Shown one piece after another: positions 1-8,107 of a stretch of DNA of 64,000 nucleotides. The notes under the pieces were generated by a model that did no database searches, had not been told where the DNA came from, and saw only the letters and a program-made list of their open reading frames with translations. The DNA comes from Thalassobaculum_A sp040219215. Its GTDB lineage: Bacteria > Pseudomonadota > Alphaproteobacteria > Thalassobaculales > Thalassobaculaceae. The stretch lies in contig NZ_JAVJSX010000037.1 in assembly GCF_040219215.1 (NCBI RefSeq), positions 6,651-70,650 on the forward strand. The letters are read 5' to 3'. How positions within the stretch are numbered: the first letter of the stretch is position 1; each line of letters begins with the position of its first letter. The translations under genes and the position numbers were made by a program.

Positions 1-884
1 GCGAGGCCGCTATACTGCTCCTTGACCGCCTGAGCGGCCTGCCATGTGGCTTCGTCGATGATGCGCAAGGCCGGCACGTCTACGGTGATCCATTCCTCGA
101 CCGGATTCGGCCGACTGATCCGCTTGCCGGTCTCGGGGTCCTTCACCATTCGGATGCGGTTGTGCACCAGGACGCCACGATAGGCCATGTTCCAGAGGAT
201 GCCGGAACCCCGCGCCCGGTTGCCGTTGATGACGGACTTGCGCCAGATGCTGCCGGTCGGGCTCGGGATGCCGTCGGCGTTCAGGCCCTGGGCGATCACC
301 AGCGCCGACCGTCCGGCGACATATTCGGCGAAGATCCGGCGCACGATGGCCGCCTGCTCAGGGTTGACGGTCCGCAGGCCCCGGATCGGCTCACCCTTGG
401 CGTCGAGTTCGCGCACCACATCGTAGCCGTAGGCGAGGCCGCCGGGCGTGAAGCCGTCATGCGCCCGGCCGGACTGCCCGCGGCGGATCTTCTTGGCGAG
501 GTCGACCAGGAACAGCGCGTTCATGGTGCCCTTGAGCCCGACATGCAACTCAGTGATCGGGCCTTCCGACACCGTGACCAGGGCGACGTTGGCGAACAGC
601 AGCCGCTTGTGCAGGCCGGCGATGTCCTCCTGGTCGCGGGACAGCCTGTCGAGCGCTTCGGCAAGCACCGCGTCGAATCGTCCGCCCTCGCGCGCGGCCG
701 TCATCATCGCCTGGGCCTGGGGGCGGGACTTGAGGTGCGCTCCGCTGATGGCATAGTCGGCGTAGACCTCGACCACCTGCCAGCCGTGCCGGTCGGCGTG
801 CTCGCGGCAGAGCCGGACCTGATCGTCGATCGAGCGCTCTGATTGGTGCTCGGATGAATACCGGGCGTAGATCGCTACTCGCAT
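1..884 (-). CDS. Large serine recombinase/resolvase-family integrase (C-terminus outside window)
   Basis: The protein starts MRVAIYARYSSEHQSERSID. It has the catalytic serine at residue 10 in the YARYSS context, followed by the resolvase fold (residues 1-150) and a recombinase DNA-binding domain with PSPTG and RGVLVHNR-type motifs (residues 185-270). 294 codons are visible and the reading frame continues past the left edge, so the usual zinc-ribbon and coiled-coil end is missing here. Enzymes of this family exchange DNA strands between attP and attB, or excise, through a serine-DNA intermediate. It is the last gene of the leftward operon and its start overlaps the end of the preceding small gene by 10 bases. 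It is the best candidate for the prophage integrase, although a tyrosine integrase lies at the opposite end. The family call is secure; its role as the phage integrase is inferred. Confidence 0.93.
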   Translation of the reverse strand, partial: MRVAIYARYSSEHQSERSIDDQVRLCREHADRHGWQVVEVYADYAISGAHLKSRPQAQAMMTAAREGGRFDAVLAEALDRLSRDQEDIAGLHKRLLFANVALVTVSEGPITELHVGLKGTMNALFLVDLAKKIRRGQSGRAHDGFTPGGLAYGYDVVRELDAKGEPIRGLRTVNPEQAAIVRRIFAEYVAGRSALVIAQGLNADGIPSPTGSIWRKSVINGNRARGSGILWNMAYRGVLVHNRIRMVKDPETGKRISRPNPVEEWITVDVPALRIIDEATWQAAQAVKEQYSGL

Positions 885-1036
885 GGGCCTGCCTCCCGCC
901 GCGCGCGTTCCTCGGCGTCATGATGACGACGGGCCAGCGTTCGGGCAATCAGCACGGCGAACGCATCCACGGTCTCGTCGTCCCAGAGTTCATCCGGGTC
1001 GACTTCACGAAGCGAGGGCGCGGCGCCGTCAGGCAT
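875..1036 (-). CDS. Small acidic protein preceding the recombinase
   Basis: A 53-residue frame starting MPDGAAPSLREVDPDELWDD. The N-terminal half is acidic and the C-terminal half is Arg-rich and helical (ARTLARRHHDAEERARREAG). The stop lies inside the recombinase start region (10-base overlap), which suggests translational coupling. No domain is recognised. It may be a recombination accessory protein (a directionality factor is possible because of size and position), but nothing in the sequence proves that. Confidence 0.6.
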   Translation of the reverse strand: MPDGAAPSLREVDPDELWDDETVDAFAVLIARTLARRHHDAEERARREAGPCE

Positions 1037-1038
1037 CG

Positions 1039-1215
1039 TCAGGGCGCCTCGTCGTCAGCGATTGCCCGTGCCGCCTCGACCACCACCGCGAGCGTGTCGA
1101 GGATTGCCGGATCTGCACCGGCGCGCACCGCATCCACTGCCGCCGTCATGTGCACTGACAGCGCGACCATCAGGTGGCCGACGAGGACAGAGCGGGGCGG
1201 GGTGCGGCGGGTCAT
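1039..1215 (-). CDS. Small hypothetical protein
   Basis: A 58-residue frame, MTRRTPPRSVLVGHLMVALS at the start, predicted largely helical with an Ala/Val-rich middle and acidic end (ADDEAP). It ends 2 bases before the next gene and begins 4 bases after the end of the upstream gene, so the spacing fits the operon. No recognisable family. Confidence 0.55.
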   Translation of the reverse strand: MTRRTPPRSVLVGHLMVALSVHMTAAVDAVRAGADPAILDTLAVVVEAARAIADDEAP

Positions 1216-1219
1216 GGTG

Positions 1220-1429
1220 TTAGCGGGGCAGCCGCCGGCCTTTGCGGCGGCCGGCCTTCGGGTCGCGGTCGAGCGTAGTGCCCACCACCTTGTAGGCGCG
1301 CTCAGTGATTGCCTTCTCGGTGCGCCCGAGGGCGGCGGCGATTTCAGCGATGGGAGCCCGGCCCCAATTGTCCTTGAGGTACATGTCCTGCGCTTTCGAC
1401 CAGCGCTGAAAGACGGGGCCGTCGGCCAT
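1220..1429 (-). CDS. SANT/Myb-like helix-turn-helix protein
   Basis: 69 residues beginning MADGPVFQRWSKAQDMYLKD. The segment WSKAQDMYLKDNWGRAPIAEIAA followed by LGRTEKAITERAYKV is a compact three-helix SANT/Myb-like fold often found in small phage DNA-binding proteins; the tail is basic (KAGRRKGRRLPR). The start is fixed by a one-base overlap (TGATG-type) with the upstream ASCH-like gene. A similar helix-turn-helix unit occurs at 16,009-16,419. Probable DNA binding; target unknown. Confidence 0.7.
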   Translation of the reverse strand: MADGPVFQRWSKAQDMYLKDNWGRAPIAEIAAALGRTEKAITERAYKVVGTTLDRDPKAGRRKGRRLPR

Positions 1430-2124
1430 CACGCTTCTCCCGTGTCGATGTTCCGGTGATCGACGGTGAAGGTGTAGGCCGCGACCCACGGGTTCTGATC
1501 CCAAGCATCGGGGCCGTTGATGCTGTTCCAGAGCAGGCCGAATGCGGCGCGAGGCGTCGTCCCGGCTTGGCCCTCTGCGGCGGTCCACCATCCGCCCGCA
1601 GAACCGGACACGCCCTCCGCAACAGCGTCGGCCTCGCTAATGTCCTGCAGCCGCTGCACCCGAACGTCGGTGACGGTCAGCGTGAGGCGGGAAGCCCAGC
1701 GGGGCATGTGGATCGAGGGGCGCCATGGGCCGGGCTTCGAACGATCCCAGCCCTCGCGATAGATCGCGGCGTCGTGGTCGTTTTCCGGGCGTAGGGTCTG
1801 CTGCACGCCTTCGCTCATTCGGTAAGCGGTGCGCGGGACGATCGCGAAGGACTCCCGGACCCAGAGCCGGTCGCCGACGGCGTAGCGCTGTGCCGCCGCA
1901 AGCGTCTTGCGGTCCTCGCCATCGGGGAAGTCCCAGATGTTGTCGAGCACCAGATGCTTCCAGCACCACATCCGATGATCGCATTCCCAGAGCCGGCGGC
2001 CCCGGAAATCGTGGATCTGCTTGTGCTCGGGCTGCGGCTTCAAGATCCGCCGCGTCTGGGTCTTCCGCCCGTCGAGCAACGCTCTGACCACCGGGCCACT
2101 GAAAAGGATCGGCTTGTCACCCAT
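1429..2124 (-). CDS. ASCH-domain-like phage protein
   Basis: 231 residues. It opens with MGDKPILFSGPVVRALLDGR and KTQTRRILKPQP, then contains GDRLWVRESFA and PSIHMPRWASRLTLTVTDVRV and ends with WAAYTF-like strands. This order matches the phage family annotated as ASCH/PUA-like or morphogenetic protein, a fold proposed to bind RNA or modified nucleotides. Two in-frame ATGs exist; a GGGAG ribosome site directly abuts the upstream one (2,130) but sits 6 bases from the one at 2,124, so 2,124 is preferred. It overlaps the end of the upstream gene. Biochemical role unknown. Confidence 0.75.
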   Translation of the reverse strand: MGDKPILFSGPVVRALLDGRKTQTRRILKPQPEHKQIHDFRGRRLWECDHRMWCWKHLVLDNIWDFPDGEDRKTLAAAQRYAVGDRLWVRESFAIVPRTAYRMSEGVQQTLRPENDHDAAIYREGWDRSKPGPWRPSIHMPRWASRLTLTVTDVRVQRLQDISEADAVAEGVSGSAGGWWTAAEGQAGTTPRAAFGLLWNSINGPDAWDQNPWVAAYTFTVDHRNIDTGEA

Positions 2125-2710
2125 TGTCATCTCCCGTGTCGATGGGGAGAGGCGGGCACGGCATCCAATGAGTCGGGTAACAGTCAGGTGACAGCCGGTC
2201 GCCGTGGATGAAGTCGGCGTGGAACCAATCGGGCGTTTCCAGCATGTCGGCGCTCGCGCCTTGGCGGATGAGTTCCTCGATCTCGCTGTCGGTCAGGAAG
2301 TCGACCATGGCAATCCAGCGAACGAGCATCACCCCGGTCCCGCCGTGCTCGCTGTACGCGAGGATCTCTGCTGCGCGTTTCGCCTCATCGTCTATCGGTC
2401 GCCACCCACCGTCCCGGAGTTCGGCGATCTCGTCTCGCAGCATCTCGACCACGGCGCGGTGGCTATCGAGGTCGGCGCGCAGCTTGGCGGCGGCTTCCTC
2501 TGCACCTTGCGCCCGGTCGAGCAGCCGTTTGACTGAGGACGCCCCACCGTCCCGGAGTCGTGCTATCTCGGCGGCTTGCTCGGCGAGAACCGCTGGCACG
2601 ATTGACTTGGCGATGATGTCGCGCGGGTAGGCGCCGTCCTTGCAGCCAGCGAGCCAAAGTTCATCGGCGATTCGACGGGCACGGGACGTAATGTTGGCGT
2701 CATCGGTCAT
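2117..2710 (-). CDS. DUF551-type phage protein with coiled coil
   Basis: 197 residues. The N-terminal part (about 1-100) is helical and coiled-coil-like (repeated LRDGG followed by long Ala/Glu/Arg helices). The C-terminal part ends with PTHWMPCPPLP, the hallmark of DUF551-type phage proteins, whose function is unknown. The start overlaps the end of the upstream gene and its end overlaps the next gene, as throughout this operon. Confidence 0.75.
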   Translation of the reverse strand: MTDDANITSRARRIADELWLAGCKDGAYPRDIIAKSIVPAVLAEQAAEIARLRDGGASSVKRLLDRAQGAEEAAAKLRADLDSHRAVVEMLRDEIAELRDGGWRPIDDEAKRAAEILAYSEHGGTGVMLVRWIAMVDFLTDSEIEELIRQGASADMLETPDWFHADFIHGDRLSPDCYPTHWMPCPPLPIDTGDDNG

Positions 2711-2942
2711 GGTCGGCCTCCGGGATGGGGAGAGCGCGGATGGCGTCGTAGATCGACCGGGCGGTTTTGGTGGCTGCGCGTTCTTCGGCGGTTTCGGGCA
2801 AGCTCACGATTACGTAGCCCGATGCTTCGACCGCAGCCGCCTCCAACGCAGCCGCGTACCCGGCTCGGTACGCATCCGCAATCCTGCTGCGGCCAGCGGC
2901 GGCCTCCAGAGCAAGCGCGCCTTCTAGGGTGGGGGATGTCAT
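2700..2942 (-). CDS. Small hypothetical helical protein
   Basis: 80 residues starting MTSPTLEGALALEAAAGRSR; Ala-rich and helical, ending PIPEADHDR. An ATG 39 bases upstream would add 13 residues but overlaps the preceding gene; the start at 2,942 falls one base after that gene's stop and is preferred. No family recognised. Confidence 0.6.
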   Translation of the reverse strand: MTSPTLEGALALEAAAGRSRIADAYRAGYAAALEAAAVEASGYVIVSLPETAEERAATKTARSIYDAIRALPIPEADHDR

Positions 2943-2943
2943 G

Positions 2944-3246
2944 TCAGGCGGCCTCCATCCGGTGACGGCCACTGTCGTCAATCATCAACCACGGCTTTCC
3001 GCCGAGGGGGCTTTCTTCCGTTCGAGACCCCGCGTCCGGGCCTTCTAGAATTTCGATCACGCGCCAGTTGTGGCCGTAGACCTCGATCTTGATCTTGCCC
3101 GCTTCGGCAAGCGCCAGAACGGTGTTCGTCGCTGAGATGTGCCCCATGAGACGCAAGACTTGGGCGTCCGGGCATCGGCGGCCCGCCCGGGCGGCCTTGC
3201 ATAGATCCGACAGCATCGCAGTCATGCGCTCCGTGATGTCGACCAT
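2944..3246 (-). CDS. Small hypothetical protein, possible winged-helix fold
   Basis: 100 residues, MVDITERMTAMLSDLCKAAR at the start. A helical half (DAQVLRLMGHISATNTVLAL) is followed by KIKIEVYGHNWRVIEIL, a helix-turn-helix then strand pattern that could be a small winged helix. It leads the operon segment after an 85-base gap that follows the exonuclease gene. No family name can be supported. Confidence 0.6.
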   Translation of the reverse strand: MVDITERMTAMLSDLCKAARAGRRCPDAQVLRLMGHISATNTVLALAEAGKIKIEVYGHNWRVIEILEGPDAGSRTEESPLGGKPWLMIDDSGRHRMEAA

Positions 3247-3331
3247 CCTCTACCTCCTACCCGGCCAACCGCCGGTACAGATCACCAGACGGGGGTCGAG
3301 CCAGGCCCGGCCCCCTCGCTGGTGACCCGTA

Positions 3332-3979
3332 TCAGGCGGCAGCAGCGGTTGCGGGGAGGTCGATCACGCCGGTGTCGGCCAGGTGGAACAGCACGCGAGC
3401 GCAGGCCCGCACGTCGTTCATCGCGTCGTGGGCGCCCTCCATGTCCTCGCCGAAGAAGTGCTTGATGCACTCCTCGAGCTTCGGCGCCTTGAACTTGTGG
3501 CCCCAGCCGACGTCAATCATCCGCTGCGTCGGCGGCATCTTCACGATGGGCTCGGATAGACGCATGGTGCAGTGAACCGTCCAGCGGCCCTTGCCGGCGT
3601 CGCCGGTGGCCACGTCCGCCTCGCCCGGGCGGCGCATCAAGGCGGCGCGCATGATCTGCCGATCGAACGAGACGTGGTGACCGGCGACCACGGTGCAGGA
3701 CTCGCGCAGCGCCGCGTACTCGTCGAGCACCTCACGGATCGGCACGCCCTCGTCCATGGCGCGCTCGTGGCTGATGCCATGGATCCGGCTGGCGTCTTCC
3801 GGCACCGTCCAGCCGTCGGGCCGGATGATCTTGTTGACCGCCGTGATCTCGTCCCGGTCCTTGCCGTACAGCACGGCCGCGAAACTGACCGGCCAGGGAT
3901 AGTCCGGGTGGTCGAGTTGGTGATTGAGTTCCCGGCTCGGCAGGCCGGTTGTCTCCGTGTCGAATACCAAAATTGCCAT
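3332..3979 (-). CDS. DnaQ-like DEDDh 3'-5' exonuclease
   Basis: 215 residues with the exonuclease I motif at the very start (MAILVFDTETTG, acidic residues D7 and E9), the second region around VVAGHHVSFDRQIM, and the third motif EGAHDAMNDVRA with the DEDDh histidine and final aspartate. Such enzymes remove nucleotides 3'-5' from DNA or RNA. It lies directly downstream of the RecT-family gene, so a recombination role (end resection paired with annealing) is likely. A TTG two codons upstream is possible but the ATG is preferred. Confidence 0.9.
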   Translation of the reverse strand: MAILVFDTETTGLPSRELNHQLDHPDYPWPVSFAAVLYGKDRDEITAVNKIIRPDGWTVPEDASRIHGISHERAMDEGVPIREVLDEYAALRESCTVVAGHHVSFDRQIMRAALMRRPGEADVATGDAGKGRWTVHCTMRLSEPIVKMPPTQRMIDVGWGHKFKAPKLEECIKHFFGEDMEGAHDAMNDVRACARVLFHLADTGVIDLPATAAAA

Positions 3980-4020
3980 GGTCAAAGGTCCCTTCCTGGG
4001 GCTGGTGGTCGGTGGGGTGG

Positions 4021-5661
4021 TCAGGTGCGCTTGAGGTTCGCGTCGAGGTCAGTCAGCAGTTCCTTGACCGCTGCCAGTTTGAATTTCTCGATGCAGTTCA
4101 CGATGTTGGCGCGGTTCGCCCGGTTGAATTGGGCGAAGTGGCCGCTGTGCTGGCAGGCCTTCATCTTGGTCTGCAGGGCCTGGATGTAGCCCATCATTCG
4201 GGTCGAGTTCTTGGCGCCGGCGTCGTAGGGCACCAGCCAGTCGTCATCCGTCGTTGCGCCGGCGACGCCCTTCGTTGCACCGCCGGTGCCGTTCGATGCG
4301 CCGTAGTCATCGGCCGAGGTCGGAGGCGGCGGCTCGTCGCCGTTGGCATCGGCTGGGGCCTGCGCCTGCGTCGTCTTCTTGGGCTGTGCCGCCTCGGTCG
4401 CCTGCTGCTGGACCTGCATGATGATGCTGGCCGCATCCTCGACCAGGCCCTCGTCGATGATCGAGGCGATGACGTCGGCGTTGCTCTCCATGAAGCCGCG
4501 CACGGCGTCGGCGTTGCCGGGCTTCGCGATCTTCTCCAGGCGGCCGGTGTACTCGTCGAGCGCTTCGCTCGGGTGCTCGTACTGGCGGACCTCGCCGAGG
4601 TTATCGACGATTTCGAAGACGCGCGGATCCTCGGCGATCTCGGGGCCGTCGTCGTCGGCTTCTCCGGTGTCGGCCGGGGCGTCGTCCTGCTGGGCTTCCG
4701 GCTCCTTCGTCCCGTCGTCTTTGGTACGGCGCAGGTGGGCCGGGAGGTCTTCGGTGACGCCTTCGCCGCCATCAATGACGGGTCCGCTCGCTGCAGGTTT
4801 GCGCTTGGCGTTCTGGACGCTCGATCGGGTCGGCCGGGGTTCGGACGACGGCGTCACGTCGATCATTTGATCTTCGCGGCCGTCCTCGTTGTCGAATGGC
4901 ACGCCCATGAAGATGTGCGGTAGAGCGACAGACGCGAACCGGCGCACGGCCGCGTAGCAAAGCTGGGTTTTCGGGTCGGTTGCCCAGAGTGTCGAGTTGC
5001 GCGGATGTGCTTGGCGCATCGCGAAGTCGAACCGGCGCGGCTCAACCTCGCCACGGACTTGGGCGACAACCGTCACCCCCAGCCCCTTCTCGTCCTCAGG
5101 TGTATAGGTTGGGGCGGCATAGTCGCCGCCGTTGCGGCCTTGCTTCATGGTGAACTTGCCTTGGACCGCCTCCCAGCCTTTCCGTTCAATCTCGACGGCA
5201 CCTTTCTCAAGGAGGGCATCAAGCTGCGGGTCGTTGGACTGCACCCATTTGTCGGCACCGTCTTTGAGGCGCAGCTTTACTGCGCAGTAGTGCTCGTAGT
5301 GGATTCCGCCATCGATCTGTCCGGATGCCTCCAGAATCGCTTGGCACAACCGCCCCTCGTAGCCGATCCGCTTGGCGGGGGTCATGAAGGTGGCAGCGGC
5401 TACCGCCGAAGGTGAGAGCCGCCAGATCAGCGACTTCTCGACGACAAAGAAGCACGCCTCGGGCTTCCCGATCAGATGTGGCGGTACAAACCCGTCCGCC
5501 TTTGACAGTCGTTCGGCGATCCGAGTGGCGAGGGTGAAGATCTCATCGTCAAACCAGATTGCGAGCCCCGGCGTGTTGGCGGCTTCCTGGAGAAACGACA
5601 GATCGCTGCGAACAAGACCGGGCGACGATGCTTGGGTGGCGAGAGCGTGATTGTTGCTCAT
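4021..5661 (-). CDS. RecT-family single-strand annealing protein with long C-terminal extension
   Basis: 546 residues. Residues 60-260 match the RecT recombinase pattern: SLIWRLSPSAVAAATFM, RIGYEGRLCQAIL, KGWEAVQGKFTM and the signature TDPKTQLCYAAVRRFASVA at 228-246. Residues 260-460 are acidic, Pro/Ala-rich and probably disordered, and the last 75 residues form a separate helical end. Typical RecT proteins are about 270-330 residues, so the tail is unusually long. RecT-like proteins anneal complementary single strands during phage recombination. It is flanked by an exonuclease and a coiled-coil partner gene. Confidence 0.85.
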   Translation of the reverse strand: MSNNHALATQASSPGLVRSDLSFLQEAANTPGLAIWFDDEIFTLATRIAERLSKADGFVPPHLIGKPEACFFVVEKSLIWRLSPSAVAAATFMTPAKRIGYEGRLCQAILEASGQIDGGIHYEHYCAVKLRLKDGADKWVQSNDPQLDALLEKGAVEIERKGWEAVQGKFTMKQGRNGGDYAAPTYTPEDEKGLGVTVVAQVRGEVEPRRFDFAMRQAHPRNSTLWATDPKTQLCYAAVRRFASVALPHIFMGVPFDNEDGREDQMIDVTPSSEPRPTRSSVQNAKRKPAASGPVIDGGEGVTEDLPAHLRRTKDDGTKEPEAQQDDAPADTGEADDDGPEIAEDPRVFEIVDNLGEVRQYEHPSEALDEYTGRLEKIAKPGNADAVRGFMESNADVIASIIDEGLVEDAASIIMQVQQQATEAAQPKKTTQAQAPADANGDEPPPPTSADDYGASNGTGGATKGVAGATTDDDWLVPYDAGAKNSTRMMGYIQALQTKMKACQHSGHFAQFNRANRANIVNCIEKFKLAAVKELLTDLDANLKRT

Positions 5662-5668
5662 GGTGGTC

Positions 5669-6508
5669 TCAGCTCCTCCGGTTGGCGCTGCGTTGGTCGA
5701 CGAAGATCCGCACGCCGGCGAGCGTCGGCGCGGGGTCGCGGGTGGTCGGGGCCTTCTCCTTGATCAGCGAGCGGATGGCCTTGTCGATCGCCTCCTGGTC
5801 GATGTACGGCCAGAGGTCGGCGGGCTTCATCGCGAGCGGGTCGACGATCTCGAAGTTCCAGAAGTCGGTCAGGGACGAGGAGCCGTAGGCGCCGCGCACG
5901 GCACCGGTCGACACCGTGCGTGCCACGCGGGCGGCGTCCTCCTCGACGTTCTGGCGGGCGGTGTTGGTCGCGTCGACCTGGGCGAGGGCTTCCTTGGCGG
6001 CCTCGCGGTCGCCGGCGGCCATGGCGTCCTGGGCGGCCTTGCGGGCGGCCTCCTCCTGGGCGGCGAGCCGCTTGCGCTCAGCCTCAGCTTCGGCGAGCTT
6101 GCGCTGTTGCTCGATCTTCTCCTCGGCCGCCTTCTTCTTCTGGTAGTCGAGCTTCATCTTGTTCAGGTCGGCGATCGTGCCGTCGAGCTTGTCGATGATC
6201 GCCGGCTTGAAGAACGCCTGCACCACGTTGCCGCGGTCGTCGTGCGGCTTCTTCTCCTTCACGCGCGCCGCCTCGACCTCGCGCTTGTCGTCGGTCAGCT
6301 GCGCGATGAAGTCCTGCACGGTCTCGACGTTGTCGGCGTCGACCGCCTTGACGGTGAGCGCGCCGGCGCGGCGGTCGAGTACGCGCTTGGACAGCGCGCC
6401 ATAGCGCTCCTCCAGGTCGGCCTTGAGTTCTTCCGGCGTCAGGGCCGGGGGCCGGTTATGGCCGGCGGGCGCAGGTGCGTCGTCGTCGGTATAGGCAGCG
6501 TTCGCCAT
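5669..6508 (-). CDS. Coiled-coil phage protein upstream of RecT-like gene
   Basis: 279 residues. The centre (about 100-185) is a charged coiled coil (KMKLDYQKKKAAEEKIEQQR and following Ala/Glu/Arg repeats). The ends are globular, with SLTDFWNFEIVDPLAMKP and DLWPYIDQEAIDKAIRSLI near the C-terminus, a pattern seen in phage recombination-operon proteins of unknown function. It has a strong GGAGGA ribosome site and is 7 bases from the RecT-like start, so co-expression is expected. A RecT/exonuclease partner role is an inference. Confidence 0.75.
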   Translation of the reverse strand: MANAAYTDDDAPAPAGHNRPPALTPEELKADLEERYGALSKRVLDRRAGALTVKAVDADNVETVQDFIAQLTDDKREVEAARVKEKKPHDDRGNVVQAFFKPAIIDKLDGTIADLNKMKLDYQKKKAAEEKIEQQRKLAEAEAERKRLAAQEEAARKAAQDAMAAGDREAAKEALAQVDATNTARQNVEEDAARVARTVSTGAVRGAYGSSSLTDFWNFEIVDPLAMKPADLWPYIDQEAIDKAIRSLIKEKAPTTRDPAPTLAGVRIFVDQRSANRRS

Positions 6509-6518
6509 CGTATCCTCC

Positions 6519-6926
6519 TCAGATCAGGCTTGCGGATCGCGCCAGATCCACCGGGCGGCGCGGGTTGTCGTAGGGCGAACCGGCCACATGGGCTCGCTCG
6601 TAGGCGATCGTTTCCGCCAGCAGGTCGTAGTCGTCCTGGGACAGCCTTTGGCGTGCGACGTGCGGCCAGTAGCGCCAGATGTCATCGACACGGCCGTCGA
6701 CCTCGCAGCGCAGGACGTGCGGGAACCGGTCGCAGGTCGGCTGCCACGTGTGCTCGACGTTCCACGACGTGCCGTTGACGGTGCAGGCGCACATCCTGGT
6801 GATCGACACCGGCACCCATGGGCCGTCCTTGACCAGCTTCGTGCGGTACAGGCCCGGCTCCGGGACATTGAGATCGGCCGTTTCGATGTCTCGCACGGGC
6901 CGGGCTGGCTGGCGGACGGCGAGCAT
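6519..6926 (-). CDS. Hypothetical early phage protein
   Basis: 135 residues from MLAVRQPARPVRDIETADLN. Central strands GLYRTKLVKDGPWVPVSITR carry two cysteines (MCACTVNG), and a helical half follows (LSQDDYDLLAETIAYERAHV). The start shares bases with the upstream stop (TGATG). Unassigned family; the order beta then alpha suggests a small globular protein. Confidence 0.7.
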   Translation of the reverse strand: MLAVRQPARPVRDIETADLNVPEPGLYRTKLVKDGPWVPVSITRMCACTVNGTSWNVEHTWQPTCDRFPHVLRCEVDGRVDDIWRYWPHVARQRLSQDDYDLLAETIAYERAHVAGSPYDNPRRPVDLARSASLI

Positions 6927-7180
6927 CACAGCGCCCTCGGCCGCAGCGCGACGACACGGGCAACGGGCGTCAGGTCCGTCACCGGCAGGTAGACGTCCCG
7001 ATTGATCCAGTCCCGGCCGTCGTGGTCGCGCACCGTCACCAGGGCGTAGGGCGAACCGGTGCGATAGGTCTGGACCGTGCCGTTCAGCACGATCGCGTCG
7101 TGCACCCGGGTGGCGTCGCAGGGCCGGCAGTGGATGCACCAGCGTACGTCGGTGCCGGCCATGATTCGGGGCGCGCTCAT
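6926..7180 (-). CDS. Hypothetical small beta-rich protein
   Basis: 84 residues with CIHCRPCDATRVHD near the N-terminus and beta-rich remainder (YALVTVRDHDGRDWINRDVY). The three cysteines and histidines could bind a metal. It overlaps the next gene by one base and starts 3 bases after the preceding tiny membrane gene. Family not recognised. Confidence 0.65.
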   Translation of the reverse strand: MSAPRIMAGTDVRWCIHCRPCDATRVHDAIVLNGTVQTYRTGSPYALVTVRDHDGRDWINRDVYLPVTDLTPVARVVALRPRAL

Positions 7181-7183
7181 CGC

Positions 7184-7312
7184 TCAACTCCTCACAATCG
7201 CGTCAAGCACCGCCGGCACACCGAGCCCGACGATCACCGCGCAGATGCCCAGCCAAGCCAGGACCTCGTCGGGGATCAGTGCGAGCGGGTTGTGGCGGCG
7301 GGAGGGGGTCAT
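7184..7312 (-). CDS. Tiny single-pass membrane protein
   Basis: 42 residues: a basic N-terminus (MTPSRRHNPLALIPDE) followed by one hydrophobic helix (VLAWLGICAVIVGLGVPAVL) and a short basic tail. The start overlaps the MarR-like gene by 4 bases (ATGA), typical of the operon. A membrane location is likely; function unknown. Confidence 0.6.
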   Translation of the reverse strand: MTPSRRHNPLALIPDEVLAWLGICAVIVGLGVPAVLDAIVRS

Positions 7313-7806
7313 CGCTGGCCCAGCTGCAGGAGCCAGAACCGGTCGAGCTTCGCGCCGACCTGGCTGAACTGGACAAGGTCGCTCAGGTCCGTGCTGGCCT
7401 CGATGGCGGCGGCGTGTCTCTCGAACAGGGAGACCAGCAGCGCGCGGACCTCGTGGCCTTTGTCGGTCAGTTTCAGCAGGAGAGAGCGGCGATCGTGTTT
7501 CGATCGGGTCTGCAGCAGGTGGCCGCTCTGAACCATCCTGCTGACGTTGTAGGAGACATTGGTGCCGAGGTAGTGACCGCGAGCCGTCAGGTCTCCCACC
7601 GCCATCTCGTCGTGGCCGATGCTGAACAGGATCATCGCCTGGACGTTATTGATGGTGCCGATGCCGGCCCGGTCGAGTTCTGCCTTGATCAGATCGAGGA
7701 ACTGCCGATGCAGGCGCCCGGTAAGGTTGGCGGCCTCGATGTATCGGCGGGTGACGGCGGCGGCATCGGTGCGCCGCTCGCCGTGGTCGGCACGAAAGTC
7801 GTCCAT
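7309..7806 (-). CDS. MarR-like winged-helix regulator
   Basis: 165 residues. The order is an N-terminal helix, INNVQAMILFSIGHDEMAVG, a recognition helix HYLGTNVSYNVSRMVQSG, and the wing with TRSKHDRRSLLLKLTDKGHE, the classical MarR wing. Length and DRRS...LT..G motif agree with MarR proteins, which bind palindromic operators as dimers. It is embedded within the leftward operon and so is probably a phage regulator of that operon or of host genes. No ligand can be inferred. Confidence 0.85.
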   Translation of the reverse strand: MDDFRADHGERRTDAAAVTRRYIEAANLTGRLHRQFLDLIKAELDRAGIGTINNVQAMILFSIGHDEMAVGDLTARGHYLGTNVSYNVSRMVQSGHLLQTRSKHDRRSLLLKLTDKGHEVRALLVSLFERHAAAIEASTDLSDLVQFSQVGAKLDRFWLLQLGQR

Positions 7807-8105
7807 TACAGTACGGCCTCCATCTCAGGGGTGATTTCCTCTTCCAGCGCAGCCTTGGCGGACGCGGCGTCCTCCAGGGCGTTGTCGAGGGCCTGCATCA
7901 CGCCCTCGATCGCGTCCTTGGCGTCGGTAGTCGTGGCGGCGTCGTGCAGCGTCGAGGCGGACTGCCGCAGCGCATCGAGGCGGCGGATGATGTCTTCGGC
8001 TTCCAAGACGCGAGAGCAGCGGCGCAGGGCGATCTGGCGCAGGGCGGGCGGGTCGACACGCTCGACGATGCGATCCGGCAGACCGTGGGGGTTGCGGGCG
8101 TGCAT
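7806..8105 (-). CDS. Helical hypothetical protein
   Basis: 99 residues, MHARNPHGLPDRIVERVDPP at the start, then almost entirely helical with acidic C-terminus (ALEEEITPEMEAVL). TAATG overlap with the MarR-like start. A translation upstream of this ATG is less likely because it would overlap the zinc-finger gene. Confidence 0.65.
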   Translation of the reverse strand: MHARNPHGLPDRIVERVDPPALRQIALRRCSRVLEAEDIIRRLDALRQSASTLHDAATTTDAKDAIEGVMQALDNALEDAASAKAALEEEITPEMEAVL

Positions 8106-8107
8106 GG

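Noticed and set aside
4343..4923. Long plus-strand frames opposite the RecT-like gene
   Set aside because: Antisense frames of a GC-rich gene with repetitive Val/Leu/Arg composition and no domain features; the minus-strand frame has the RecT signature.
5651..6778. 375-codon plus-strand frame opposite the coiled-coil gene
   Set aside because: Composition is Leu/Val/Gly/Arg-repetitive, typical of antisense of an Ala/Lys/Glu coiled coil; no ribosome site.
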